DNA of 64,000 nt, from assembly GCA_963691655.1 (NCBI GenBank), contig OY829326.1, positions 21,874,878 to 21,938,877 of the forward strand, given 5' to 3'. The position numbers and the translations under genes are program-made. Under the pieces are notes generated by a model. It saw only the letters and a list, made by a program, of their open reading frames with translations, searched no databases and was not told the DNA's origin. Shown piece by piece: positions 46,406 through 58,225 of this stretch. The first letter of the stretch is position 1. Each line of letters starts with the position of its first letter. The stretch comes from Toxonevra muliebris (lineage: Eukaryota > Arthropoda > Insecta > Diptera > Pallopteridae).

Positions 46406-46898
46406 CCCTCTAGTAGGCAGCACCGACTCCAGACGGGCAGCCGCTTGATACAATTTAATATATGTTTAAAAATTTTTTATGTGATTTCTTGGTACTTAAC
46501 TTTCAGTCGATAGATAAATACCGGAGCTACACATTGCGTAACTTCAGTACTCTGTGCGGTGTTTCGTTTTATTTTGATCGCCAGTTGAAAGTCAGATTTC
46601 GGGTAAATAACAAAAAAAATATTTTGGGTGATATTAATGTTTGCGATAATTTTAATTAATAAAAAAAAATATTTAAAGTTGTTTGTTAGAGTTGAAAAAG
46701 CATTAGGATGTAGGGAATCGGTTATATTTTACATTTATGTAATTTGAATACATAATAATTTACATACCACCTATTCTCTCACCTCGATCAAAAATGAAGA
46801 CTCCAATTCGATTTTCGACTTCATTTCCCAGTTTTATACATTAAAATCAACCAATCCTCATATTTTCTATTGTTGAAAAAAATTGGCCTTCTAGAGGG
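46406..46898. mobile_element. TTAA-target (piggyBac-like) MITE upstream of the protease
   Basis: The ends are CCCTCTAGTAGG and, inverted, CCCTCTAGAAGG. The right flank is TTAA and the left flank TTA(C). The CCCTCTA start is shared with the MITE at 44808-45142. Its left end is about 195 bases upstream of the protease TATA box. The open stretch inside (46462-46659) has no recognised family. Confidence 0.62.
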
Positions 46899-47054
46899 TT
46901 AACAACTAGAAGTGATTGCAAATATTCCGTTCAAATCTTCAAAATGCATACAATATATAAAAAAGGAATAAAAAGATTTGGTGAAATAATCATAAAATTC
47001 TACAGAGAAAATCCATCACAGCTTTAACCTTTTCTACTTTTGATGGCTAACCAG

Positions 47055-47307
47055 CAGTGTGGCCAACTCGGCGCGAAAAATTAACTTAGCGCTCAGCGCG
47101 TTTTTTCAATTTAAAATATCTTCGAAAAATCGAAGAAATTTTCATTGACTAGAAGTATCAAGTGTGTGCCTATGTTAGTGAAAAAGTTTAAAAGTATTGA
47201 GTTTTCTCGCACTTTTATGAGGAAAAAAACGTTTTTTTTTTTTAAAGAAAATACGGGTTTTATTCTTCTTTTTAGCGGATTTTCAAAAACAAAAGTTGGC
47301 CACACTG
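47055..47307. mobile_element. hAT-like MITE (253 bases)
   Basis: The ends CAGTGTGGCCAACT are exact inverted repeats over 14 bases. The flanking octamers CTAACCAG (47047-47054) and CCAACCAG (47308-47315) differ at one base. No coding sequence. Confidence 0.78.
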
Positions 47308-47315
47308 CCAACCAG

Positions 47316-48224
47316 GTTGTGAAGTATTTATGTATCAATATTTTTAATATATGTTCTGCAAAATCAAAATTACGGTATGTGGAAAGTGAACTCCATTTAA
47401 TTTCTCTGATGTACTAATGTATCTGTATTACCGATACTTTTTAATAATTTAGTAATTTTATTAAATTAGTCAGCACTTTAGACTAACTTACACATACTCT
47501 GATTTGCCAAAAAAAATGTAAATATAATCTTATCTTATCATTACTTATATTCAATTTGTTATGATTTACTAAATTTTAGTGAAGTTTAGGCTCATCATAT
47601 CTAAAACAAATTCAATCGCTGTGGTATTGCTTGATTGCTCTGATGAATATGATGGCATTATAGAAATTCAGAGGCAAATTTGAATTAAAGCACTTAAAAT
47701 TGAGTTAAAATATGCCTAATATGAAGACTTCTTTGTATAGGTAAAAATGTTATATTCATATTTCTACAATTTAAGATAATATATATCCTTGACACTTCGC
47801 GGTCTGAATATTTCGAAAAAATACGATATGACATTAATTTCCATATATGCTGGTGGTATTTGCTATTCTTTTAAAAGAAACGTAGCCGCGAACGGGTTAA
47901 ATCGAATGTTTCTGTTCAATTATTTTAAATTTTTTTTACCACAAGCGTTGCATACTTTTAGGCAGTAGATGAATTCATATGAAATTTGAATCAGTTCCGT
48001 AGACACAAGCCATTTTCGAAATGACTACCGCAGCCATTAATGAGAAAGCTCAGCTCTTACAAGTTTTAACCGATTTGTTTTATTTATTGTGGATGTTGTT
48101 TGATTTTGGATAGATTATGATTTATCTAAATAAAGAATATTAAATAATGAATTAATATTTTTTAGGCTAGCTATTGGAATCAATAATTGGGCGTTAAACT
48201 TAAGTGCTCTGTATACGCTTAGAA
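47316..48224. other. Spacer without recognised genes
   Basis: AT-rich. A weak inverted pair (ACTTCGCGG near 47795 and CCGCGAACGGGTTAA near 47887-47901) was seen, but it is too short to call. Confidence 0.4.
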
Positions 48225-48715
48225 GTATAATTTCAGACTAGCCTCTTTCTGTAAGTCAAATGGACAGCATAATGTAACCTTAACAGATGTGCAGGGATAC
48301 CGGAACATAGAGGGAAACGAAATGGCAGACGAGTTGGCCAGCAATGGCTTTGCCATGCAGGAATCTTTGGCTGAACTGGTATTCATAGTCCTGAACTCGG
48401 TCAAGCGAAATATATCGACTTAAAACCTCACAAGAGCCAATGCCAGGTGGAACAGGCTACCGATTTGCAAAATAAGCGACGTGGCGTTGCTGCCATTGGA
48501 AAAGAACAATTCAGCTTGGCAGAAATTGGAGAGCAAGCAGCCAAAATAAGAAACACCTTTAATACAAATTGCTGCAATGGCGACTACCCGGAGGATAAAG
48601 TGGATATTTCTCACTTTCTTTGTGAATGTTCGACTCTGGAACGATTCAGGATGAAAACTCTGGGTAAACGTTATTTCAATAAATTGAGGAACTGGATGAA
48701 ATAAGTTTTAACGAA
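48225..48715 (+). pseudogene. LINE ORF2 C-terminal relic with RNase H domain
   Basis: In broken plus-strand frames an RNase H motif reads NVTLTDVQGYRNIEGNEMAD then ELASNG (family: W..GH..I.GNE.ADELA). It is followed by KRRGVAAIGKEQFS and a Cys-containing end, DISHFLCECSTLERFRMKTL. Reverse transcriptase is absent. This is a different family from the Jockey and YADD fragments elsewhere in the window. Confidence 0.72.
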
Positions 48716-51560
48716 CTCCTAAACTTCTTTAACCAGTCGGAATGGAATTGATTCTCCCCTCTTGTCCCACATAACCCAAGTCAGGACTTAGCTCTATTGT
48801 AATTCAGAATGGTCAGCAGCTGATACTAACTGTATACATATATAGGTACATATGAATGTGCAACTCAGCTACCAAATAATGAAATATCAAATGGTCTATC
48901 TAAGTCAGGTCTCAACCAGTTTCTCTGGTTCGTAGCCACATACCTGCCATTACGATCAGTAGCTGGGACCTTGTCAGTAAAAGGACTGGTCATAAATGAT
49001 ATTCTTAAATTGAACTGCTGCAGGTAAGCTGTTTCGAATTCAGATTTTCTGCTTGCGTTTAATAGTATGAATTACCGGCTGCTGGTGGGGCTTTATACTT
49101 AATTATTTTTAGTGACACATTATATTCTTCTCGGAAAACTCGGGTGTCGACTTGAGTTGGAAAATCACCAAAAACGAATATGAACTTACCCGTATGCTCA
49201 GGCGTTGTAAATGGTTGTCTGAGTCGAAGGAATGAAAGAGCCTTCGTTTGGCCTAATCACACTCAGATCGATTCTTTGCGCGAATGCTGTCCTGCTGTTG
49301 TGAAACTGTGTATTTTTTAGCAAAAGTTGAGAGGCAATAAAATGTATTTGATATTAATTAATACGCTTTGAGTGCTAATGTTTGTAAACATTAAGTATAA
49401 TTCACCACTACACCGGAAGAACAAACTAGATGTCTTCTGATGTTTTTGTTCGACGCCAATGTTCGGCTTGTTTAAACGGTTAAAATTTTCATAACTTGTT
49501 TGAGTGATCTAAATGCAGCGCCAGTGCGCACAACTTATTTTAATGCCTTTTGGCAAAGAGCGAAGTGGGGAGGGAAAAGTTACATAAGGCGGGGTTTATC
49601 AATTCAGAGAGAGGGGAGTCCTGGCAAAATGAGCCGGTTAATGTGAACTAAGATTGATGCTAATGCCACAATTTTTTTTGGAAAATGAGTGTATTTGTGG
49701 TTTTGCGGCCTAAGACTTAAGTAAACGAATAAATAAAAAATCTCAATTGAATTCAGCGTACCCAAATTAGGTTTACCAGCCTTTGTTGCTCAAATTTTCG
49801 ACTAGCATAATTGTAAATCTAAAATAATAGAAACTAATATGGCTAAATTTCATCATAAAATTTGTGTATCAAGCAACAATAAAGTCCAATTTCAGCTTCA
49901 AAATATACTACTTGTCTTATTCTTTTTTTTGGGTCACTAAATCACAAACGGTTCTCAATATTTTCAATGAAACCAAAAAAAAAGAAGCAGACAATGTTTA
50001 TGAATGAATTTTTCATTCATTTCATGCAAATCTACAATTTCTGATTCATAAAATTAGAAAAAAAAATAACTAGAAAATTTTGATACAATAAAAACAATAA
50101 AAACTTGTGTATCACACCCACAATAATTTACCAACACGCACACAAACACACACCCATACACATGCGAGAATACACGTTTGCGGTAGCAACCATTTGAGAC
50201 TAAATTTAGATAGTGTTAATTCGAGAACAATAGCAACAACAATATTAAGAATTATAACAAAAAAAAAAAAATATTAACAGCAATAACGAAATTGCTCACA
50301 TGTTGAAACTATTTTGTTAATTGCCAATTTGATGCGTGTCAACTTTTTTTTATACACTTTGGTAGCAGCAACAAAAACTACCAAAAATAAAAAAGACACA
50401 CCGCAACATTTTCGTTGTCGTTATTGTTGTTTTATTTTGTGCATGTTAACATTAATTTTGTATTATAATAAATAATGAATGAATAAATTTCGATTTGTTT
50501 GTTTGATTTTTTGTTGATTTGCTTAAAGTTTTTTATATATATCTTTTTTGTTTAACCAATTTAAATTACTTTATTTGCACTTTGTATTTTTAAAAGTGTT
50601 TTTAATTTTCAGTTTTTTTTTTTAACAAATTTGTTTTTTCTTGATTAAGCAGATTTTGATATTTTCTTGTTTCGCTTTTGTTTTGATATAAATAGTTTTG
50701 ATTGATGGATTGCATCAATTTAACATTGAAGAGGTCAAATATGTTGCGCTTTGATTTCACTTTGATATTTTACACTTAGTTATGCATAAATTTCGATTTA
50801 GCAATGGTCGTGTTCACAATTTCGTCATATCTGGTGTCGTATTTCCCTCTAATTTTTCAAAGAAAATTTTACTATATTTACACTCCAAAAATAATTAATG
50901 AATAAAATGATTTATTAAAAAAAAAAAAACACACTTTTGTTTTTTTTTTTTAATCTTGTTTTTCTTTGTATGCATTTATTTTAGCATATTTGAAGTGCTG
51001 GCAATAAAAATAAACAAAACCATATAAACAATTTGCGAAATTAGATTGTTGAAATATATTTATGAACCATTGCGAGTTATTCGGTATAAAAATAGCATAA
51101 CGTTCAAACTTAAAAAAGGTATTAAGTTCTGAGACAAGATTTCTTAAGATTATTACTAATAAATATATTTAGAGATAAGGATACAAAAACAAAATTAAGT
51201 ATTTGCTCATCAAACAAACTTCACTCTTATTAAAATTAATACAAATAACCCTTTCGTTGTTTTTGGCTAATATATTGTACAAAAAAATGTTCATATTTCA
51301 CTACTTCTCATTTCAAGCCTATCGGGAATTTTCATTTTCATTTCATTTATTAAATGTTTAATCCTAATGCCAACAAAAAAGTTAACAATTTTAAATATGT
51401 TTAATATGTTTACAAAAAAAAAAAAAAAAATTATAAATTTACTAAAAATAAGTAAACAAAAAAAATAAGTTAATATAATACAATTAAAGTTTCAAAATAT
51501 AATTAAAAACAAAAAGAAAAATAACTGAACTTTAAACAATAAATTTTTATATAAATTAAA
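48716..51560. other. AT-rich spacer, no recognised genes
   Basis: No coding signal. CA-rich simple sequence lies around 50115-50165, and poly-T and poly-A runs are frequent. Confidence 0.45.
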
Positions 51561-51947
51561 TTAAAATAAGTTTGATAAATAATCAGTAAGTTTATTTTTA
51601 TATTGTGATGTGTTGCTAAGGTGCTGCAAATCGTAAGGCAAAGAGTTCCAAAGACGAATAGAGTAAACGAAGAATTGACGTTCAGATGTTAAAGTACGAT
51701 GTTTAAACTCAATCAAGCTAGAGATAGAAAATGTCAGTTTATTGTAAAGATAAAGCGGCTGCTGAATGAAAATAACTTTGTGTAGCAGTATTAAAGTCCG
51801 GTATTTCAGTAGTTTTTTAAAAGCAAAAGCAGAGACGTGGTCAAAACGATTCAATCCATACACATTTCTAATTACGCTATTAAATACAATACTGAGTTTA
51901 TGCTTATAATTGACATCACAGTTGGAAAAGATTTCACATCCATACAT
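51561..51947 (-). pseudogene. LINE reverse transcriptase C-terminal fragment
   Basis: A 128-codon open stretch reads MYGCEIFSNCDVNYKHKLS, then NVYGLNRFDHVSAFAFKKLL and FVYSIRLWNSLPYDLQHLS. It aligns with the C-terminal part of the relic at 12240-14340 ([22 protein letters not shown]). Upstream reverse transcriptase domains cannot be read past about 52000. Confidence 0.72.
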
Positions 51948-53439
51948 AAGAATAGGTACAAGGTAGGTTTTAGCAATTAGTATTCAAATTCTTTTGGGAG
52001 AAAAGTATTAAGTTAAGTTACGAAGCGTATCATAAACTATACCGATAGCATTTTTAATATGTGCATTCCTGGACAATGTCCTATTATTTGATTTTGAAAA
52101 ATAGTCTAAATTACATTTGTGTGAATTTACGAAGTGAAGGTACTAAGTTTAAAATTTTGACCCAGTATATAACCATTTTTTTAAATTATAATAGTTTAAA
52201 ACGAAAGTTAAAACTCCATTTCATAATACAAAATTAATAACTTAAAAAAAGTTGTTATAAATTTTTTTTTACACGCTAAAAAAAATTGTACATTGTAGTG
52301 TACAAATTCACGCAACTCTGATGTACAACATAATGTACAATAAATAATTTGGTTACTATTGTGTACAAAAGACATGAAAGGTTGATGATTTTTGAATTAT
52401 TTGCGGGTATTAAAAAAATTGTGATGATTGTTGATTTGTTTTTTGTTCAACAAACGAAAAAATAACAAGGTTCTGAAAGGAGATGCTGATAGAACTCGAG
52501 AAAAAAAAATGATACGGGTCTCGGCGTTTTAAAAGTATACATCAAATTTTTTTACGTAGGCCCAAAGTTTGCCCATTTCTAACAGATTAAGTATAATAAA
52601 CCAGAAGATAACTTGTTAGTTTTGCATCAGAACTTGTTTGTATGTTCAGCAATTTATAGTAGAATTTTTGTAAAATATTTTCTTCCTACTTATTAACCCT
52701 TTGGCACCTACCATTATGGGTCTTTTTTGACATTTTCGAAAAAAGTTTCCTTTTCGACCCATTACGAGGGTTGATAGAGGGTTGAAATGTTCAAGAAATA
52801 TGTTGCCCATCAAATTTTACTACAAATCACTGAACAACAAAATTCTGTATACTTGACTTTAGTAAAAATAAACCCAAATTCCAAAAATGTCTAAAATTTT
52901 CAACTTTTAAACTTAGTGAACAAGTGTGTTTTTAAAAATATTTTCTAAACTAAAAATCTATTTTACATTGCAAAATAAACCTTAGTTGTTTTTTTCCACA
53001 AAAAGAAATTCAAAAATTAAAGTTTTTTCTCGAATTTTTACTCCTTTCATGCATTTTGGTCATTATAACGTACAAAATTCCAAAAGCTCTACAGCCTTTC
53101 CCAAAAACTTCTTTCATCATTTTTTTAGTTTTTATTCTTAACAACTCTGAATCTACGAATATAATACAAGAAACAATTTTTTACCCCTCCCCAATAAAAA
53201 AGATGAGTAGAAAGGGATAAAAAGAAAGAGAAAACCAAGGTTTATTTAATAGGTTTCAATTATCTCAGAGAATAAAAGTTGTAGATTCAAAAACAACTTC
53301 CGTTCAGAGTATTTAAATTTTGAATTATGACACTACAAATTTTGTTTATTTTAATTTTTCACTTGACACTTCATAGATGAGTTTTACTACCCACAAAGAA
53401 AGAGAAGGAGAGAAAGACAGGTAAAGTTGAGAGTTTAAA
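51948..53439. other. Spacer without recognised genes
   Basis: AT-rich. A TTAACCCTTTGGCACC word at 52694 resembles a piggyBac-type end and has a nearby inverted GACCCATTACGAGGG, but no complete element could be closed. Confidence 0.4.
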
Positions 53440-55190
53440 TAACGCCCTTACCAAGTGAAAAAGTTCGAAGATGAAGAATTGGAAATGTTACAGACTCATG
53501 CGCGATAAAGAGGAACTTGCAATGACATTGGGAGTTACTCAAGCAGCAATTTCCAAGCGCCTGAAATTATTGGGGTTCATTCAAAAGGAATGAAACGGAA
53601 TTCATACGACTTAAAGTCGAGAAACGTTGAAAGATGATTTTGCATGTCTGCGATGCTGCTTCAGCGCTATAAAAATAAGTTGTTTTTGCATCGAATTATT
53701 ACTGGCGACGAAAAATGGATTTATTACTATCGCAAGAAGTTGTATGTGAAGCCCGGCCAACCAGAAACATTAACGTTGAAGCAAAATATACATGGCACCA
53801 AGGTAATGCTCTGTATTTGGAGGGATAAGAAGGGTGTCATCTATTACTAGCAGCTTAAACTTGGTGAAACTATTTGAGGAGAACACTGACCGAAGAACGA
53901 CCAGAATATGTAACCAGGCACGAGATCGTAATTTTCCAACATGAAAATGAGCGGCCACATGTTGCTAGATGGAAAGTTTTGCCTTACCCGCCGTAATCAC
54001 CAGACCCTTGCCCAGTCTGACTATCACTTATTTCAATTGATGTAAAATGCTCTTGCTGGAATAAGCTTTATTTCAGTTGAAAGTATGTAAAAATTGGATT
54101 GATTCGTTCATACACCGAGAAAAAAAAACTGTAATTTTAACAGTTCATCGCTGTTGTTAAGAAAATCTGTTGTATTGAACGCAATTTGTTTGATTCAACA
54201 GTTTTTTGTTTTGTGTTGACAATTTTCGTCTGTCATTATCTGTTGAATATTTAGTTCATAACCCTGCTAGACAGGGCTAATGGAAATTCCAATACAGTAA
54301 CAACATTTTTGGATTTCACTAACACAATTTCAAAACTTTATGCGGTCTATTTTTAGAAATAATGATAAACAAAGACAGCCTGATTGAGTATTTCAAATTT
54401 ATATATCTTACTCTCTCGTGAATAGTTAACTCTTTAAGGTTAGGTAAGGTATAAATTGTCCCAACTTTTACTTAGTTTTTTTATGCATGGTGCGATATGT
54501 TTTAACCCACCTCGAAAAGTTGAAATTACTTATAGTCATATAGTTTAACATTTTATTTACAGTTTTTCATTCAGTTGTCAATGCTATAAACTAAAAACAT
54601 TCTGTGCAACTAGAGTTTTTATTTTCTTTAAAATCGTGTTCCTCAAAGAGTTAAAAAACAGTAATTAGTGCTCGAAGCATTAAAAAGAACAAACAGAGTT
54701 CATTGGAAATAAATTTGGTTATGTGGCACAGTTGGCAAGCGCGTTGTTCGACAGTCATTACGCGAATGTTTTTCGGACAAATGTTGAAGCCTGGGAAAAA
54801 GCTATTCAAGAAAAATAATGTAAAACGATAATAATAAATAAAAAAATAAATTGAACAAAAAACAAAAAGAAAAAGATTTTGAAATTTATTTTAAAAAAAT
54901 ATAAAATGAAATTTGTGGGATTTGAACTTTAGCTACAAGTGGCTATAGCGTGAAGAATTTTGGCAGCTACTATTTTGTAGTTTTGTTTTTCAAATCAACA
55001 GCACATTGTCTATTAATGTAACAGAGTTCACTTTAGGGTGGGATTAAACAGCAAAATCTGTTATCCTTTCCGTTTGATATAATAGCATTTTTTCCCTCAG
55101 TGTAGCCTCAAAAGATTGAAAAGACTTTTTGGCAAAGAATCCATAAGTTGCCTGAAAGATGGCAATTTATTCTTTCAAATTATTACTGAA
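53440..55190 (+). pseudogene. mariner transposase relic, split by a MITE
   Basis: The broken plus-strand frames follow a mariner transposase: FEDEELEMLQTHAR, LGVTQAAISKRLKLLGFIQK, LLQRYKNKLFLHRIITGDEK, WIYYYRKK, KPGQP, NIHGTKVMLCIWRDKKGVIY, FQHENERPHVA and LPYPP, then after the insertion ASKD and a KLPERWQ-like end near 55145. The second catalytic Asp (HDN in the family) is Glu here, and several stops are present. A TA-flanked MITE (54113-55102) interrupts it. Confidence 0.78.
54113..55102. mobile_element. TA-target MITE nested in the mariner relic
   Basis: The ends are CACCGAGAAAAAAAAAC and, inverted, CACTGAGGGAAAAAATG. TA lies on both sides (54111-54112 and 55103-55104), and the mariner reading frame resumes after it. 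No transposase was seen in its 990 bases, so it is non-autonomous. Confidence 0.65.
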
Positions 55191-57180
55191 ATAAAGCTAT
55201 ATTTTTGTAAAAACTTCCTCATTTTCAAGTTATACTTCGCTTTATTGGTCTTTAATGAGAAGGTAAGTCAAAACGAGTTTCTAGCTACAGAAAATGGAGA
55301 ATTGAAATTAAGATGGGAATGTTTACTTCAAAGAAAATAAAAGTAAATACCAGTCGACACTTCTTATTGCATAGTGCTGGGAAGTTGAGGTGGAGACCAT
55401 TTTAGCGTTACAAAGAGGACCGCCCGCACTGAAGTGATCTCAGTTTGAATACTTGCATAACCTTTTCGCAAGCTCACACTTCCACATATCCGATAAAAAA
55501 ATAAATAAATGACAGCATATGTGGGTTTCTTCTTTATTTCCAAATCAACCTTCTTTTTCATCGTATATTTCTTCTCTCTTTGTGTGTGCATTTAAAAAAA
55601 GAATCAATATTTCTATTTTGCTGTTTTTTTTTTTTTTTGCAAATAAAAAACAACGTTCTAACATTTTACTAAATCAAAAATTTTATGGTGACACATGAAA
55701 AATAAAATTAAAATAACAAGCATAAAAAAAACATGATCGAACCAACTTTTCAAAAACACACGATTAGAAAACAATAAAATAATCCTGCGGATACAGCTAA
55801 TTTATTATTAATTTCAAGCCACACACACACAGATACTTATTTATAAATATTCATAAGCAAAAGGTGCGCGTATCAGCTCACAACACACACACCGACTATA
55901 AAGTTAAAGTCGAGATGATGATGATGAAGTTGAAGAAGAATGGTTAGAAGATGGCATGGTATAAGTTTCTTATCACTAGACCATAAAAAAATATTAAAAA
56001 AAAATCATAGACTTCTAGAAAATATGCGCCAACCGGTTCACCATGACAGTTAATTTTTCTTAAACCAACTTTGACAGTTTCAAAAATAATCCAACAACAA
56101 CAACGAAAAAAATGGAAGTAGGTATGGTAAAGTATAAATTAGCTTACCTCTTTTTTTTTATATATATTTTTGTGTTATTAACTAAAGAATTTAATGCAAA
56201 TTTTTTTATTATTTTTAAAAATTTATTTGACTTCTATCTGCGGAACCATAACTTGTTTATTTTGGTTTTTTTGTTTGCCTGACTGAGTGTGGACGGTGAC
56301 AATCAAAGAGAATCTCATTAGTGATCGATCAATGATCATGGGGTTACTCATATAACGTACATACCTACAAAGCAAGATTTGAATGAACGTCTGAGGTTTG
56401 TGTTTAAACTGTTGCGCCAGTCAGTCTGGGCTGTTGTGGTTTCAGAAAATTCTATACGTTACTGTAAAATATCATATATATTTCTTTCTAATTACAACAA
56501 AGTAACTTTGAGCTGAATTAAGCTGAGCTTTATTTGATTGAAAACAAACTCATCATAGCAAAATTTGGTGCTATAGATTGAGGCTGGAGTCTGCAATCTT
56601 TAAAACATTTGTCAAATTTGTCATACGATTGATCGTTTACACATTTTGTCGCAAATCATATTTTGTTTAAATGCTTTTTTTGGTTAAACATTTCATTAGA
56701 TGATATTGCTCGTTCAATGTAAAGGCCATGGTCATCATTTTATTATCTACTGTCGTATGTGTTTTTTTTTGTTTGTTTTGTGATTGTAAAGAGAGTGTAT
56801 GTATGTATATCCAAGTTATTTGTGGAGCTAACCTTTATTTGAGCATGATTTGCATTTGTTTTTGGCATATTTTTCTTTCATATTTTTGTGTTTATTTGCT
56901 TGTTTGTTTGTTTAGGTTTTTGGTTGTTGGTCATTATTATTATTTGACAGTTGCTTATTAAAAACAAATTGTGAATTTTCATCGTCAACAATCTTATGGC
57001 GTCGCATCGCATTGCATCTACCCACATTTAACCATACAATTATTATCCAAACATAATCTTAATAATACATAATAATAATAATCAGAAGATGAAAAACAAA
57101 CAATTATCAAAAAAGCAGACAATAGCTTTGGTTAATCCGATTTTAATCTGTATGTTTGTGTTGGTGTTTCTTTTATAGTT
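55191..57180. other. Spacer without recognised genes
   Basis: AT-rich. Contains CA-type simple sequence near 55820-55830 and 55884-55892 and an ATG/GAT-rich patch at 55912-55935. No coding signal. Confidence 0.4.
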
Positions 57181-57198
57181 GCTGTCGTTACTGCTAGC

Positions 57199-57217
57199 GA
57201 TCGATCGATCGATCGAG
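57199..57217. repeat. GATC microsatellite
   Basis: About four and a half tandem copies of CGAT, followed by a GATGATGATCATGATCATGG patch. Confidence 0.8.
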
Positions 57218-57824
57218 ATGATGATCATGATCATGGTAATGATGGCGATAATGTTGGTGTTGCTGTTCATTATGTTTGGGTGAATGGATTTTTTATGCAT
57301 TTGTTTACTTTGACATGCAGCAGCAGGCAGCAGCTATAATAATCCATAATAATATTGACAAAAATACACATTGCCAAAACTTAACCAGAAATTAAGTGAC
57401 AATGGCAGTGCTGCAGGCAATTTGAACTGTTTGTTTTAAGCGACCCGCACTTTGTCACTTATAGTGGCATTTGGGTTAAACTTTAGCAAATGTGCGCGCT
57501 TCCCAGCGGCAACTTGATGGGCTACAGTGGCGCTAAACAAGCGCTTAACTGCTTTACTTAAGTATGAAAAATTACAAGAGTTTTTGTAACTATATTATAT
57601 TTTATATTAAATACTTTTGGGTGCACTTATTAATTTGTTGCCAAACTAACTTTACAGAACGGAAGCACGTCTATTTCGTTTGAAAAGTACTTGTTCCTTT
57701 TATTTCAATTCCATAATTTTTTATTAGAATTCAGCAAACGGATTTTTAGGTGCAATTCAAAGTATTATTAAGCAAACGGTAAGTATGAAGAAATATTAAA
57801 GAAAAGTGAAATTAAGTATACTGA

Positions 57825-57932
57825 GTAAGTATTCAGGTAAGTATTAAGGTGAGTATTAAGGTAAGTATTAAGGTAAGTATTAAGGTAAGTATTAAGGTAA
57901 GTATTAAAGTAAGTATTAAAGTAAGCATCAAA
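57825..57932. repeat. 12-base minisatellite of 5' splice-site sequence
   Basis: Nine head-to-tail 12-base units of GTAAGTATTAAG, 108 bases in all. Variants are GTGAGTATTAAG (third unit), two ending AAA and a diverged last unit. Six consecutive unit junctions read AG|GTRAGT, a consensus 5' splice site. Loosely mirrored AAACAAGCGCT words flank the region at 57533 and 58046. Confidence 0.85.
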
Positions 57933-58225
57933 ATAATTATTCAGACTACATCGATAATACTGCACTGTACTTGCACTTAAGTGCTTTTTAGGCGCTTACA
58001 TTTCAGATAACATCTAACATTGCATGCCCTAAGAGAGTAGCGCTTGTTTAGTGCAGTAATTTAAGCGCTTAAAAAGTGCAACAATGAGTGCTGTAGATAG
58101 GCACTTCCACTATTTCGATCACTGCTTCGTGCTTACTTTAGTTGAGAAAGGGGCGAGAGAGTAATTTTTCTTATTTTTAACATAAAAATTAAAAAAATAA
58201 TTTTTAAATAAGTAAATAATTCACT

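Noticed and set aside
47788..47903. Possible 110-base inverted-repeat element
   Set aside because: Only about seven bases (TTCGCGG) are truly mirrored and the left flank has no TTAA.
57525..58065. Mirrored AAACAAGCGCT words around the 12-base minisatellite, suggesting a hAT-like element
   Set aside because: The candidate ends CAGTGGCGCTAAAC and CTGCACTAAAC do not give a matching 8-base duplication at any boundary I tried.
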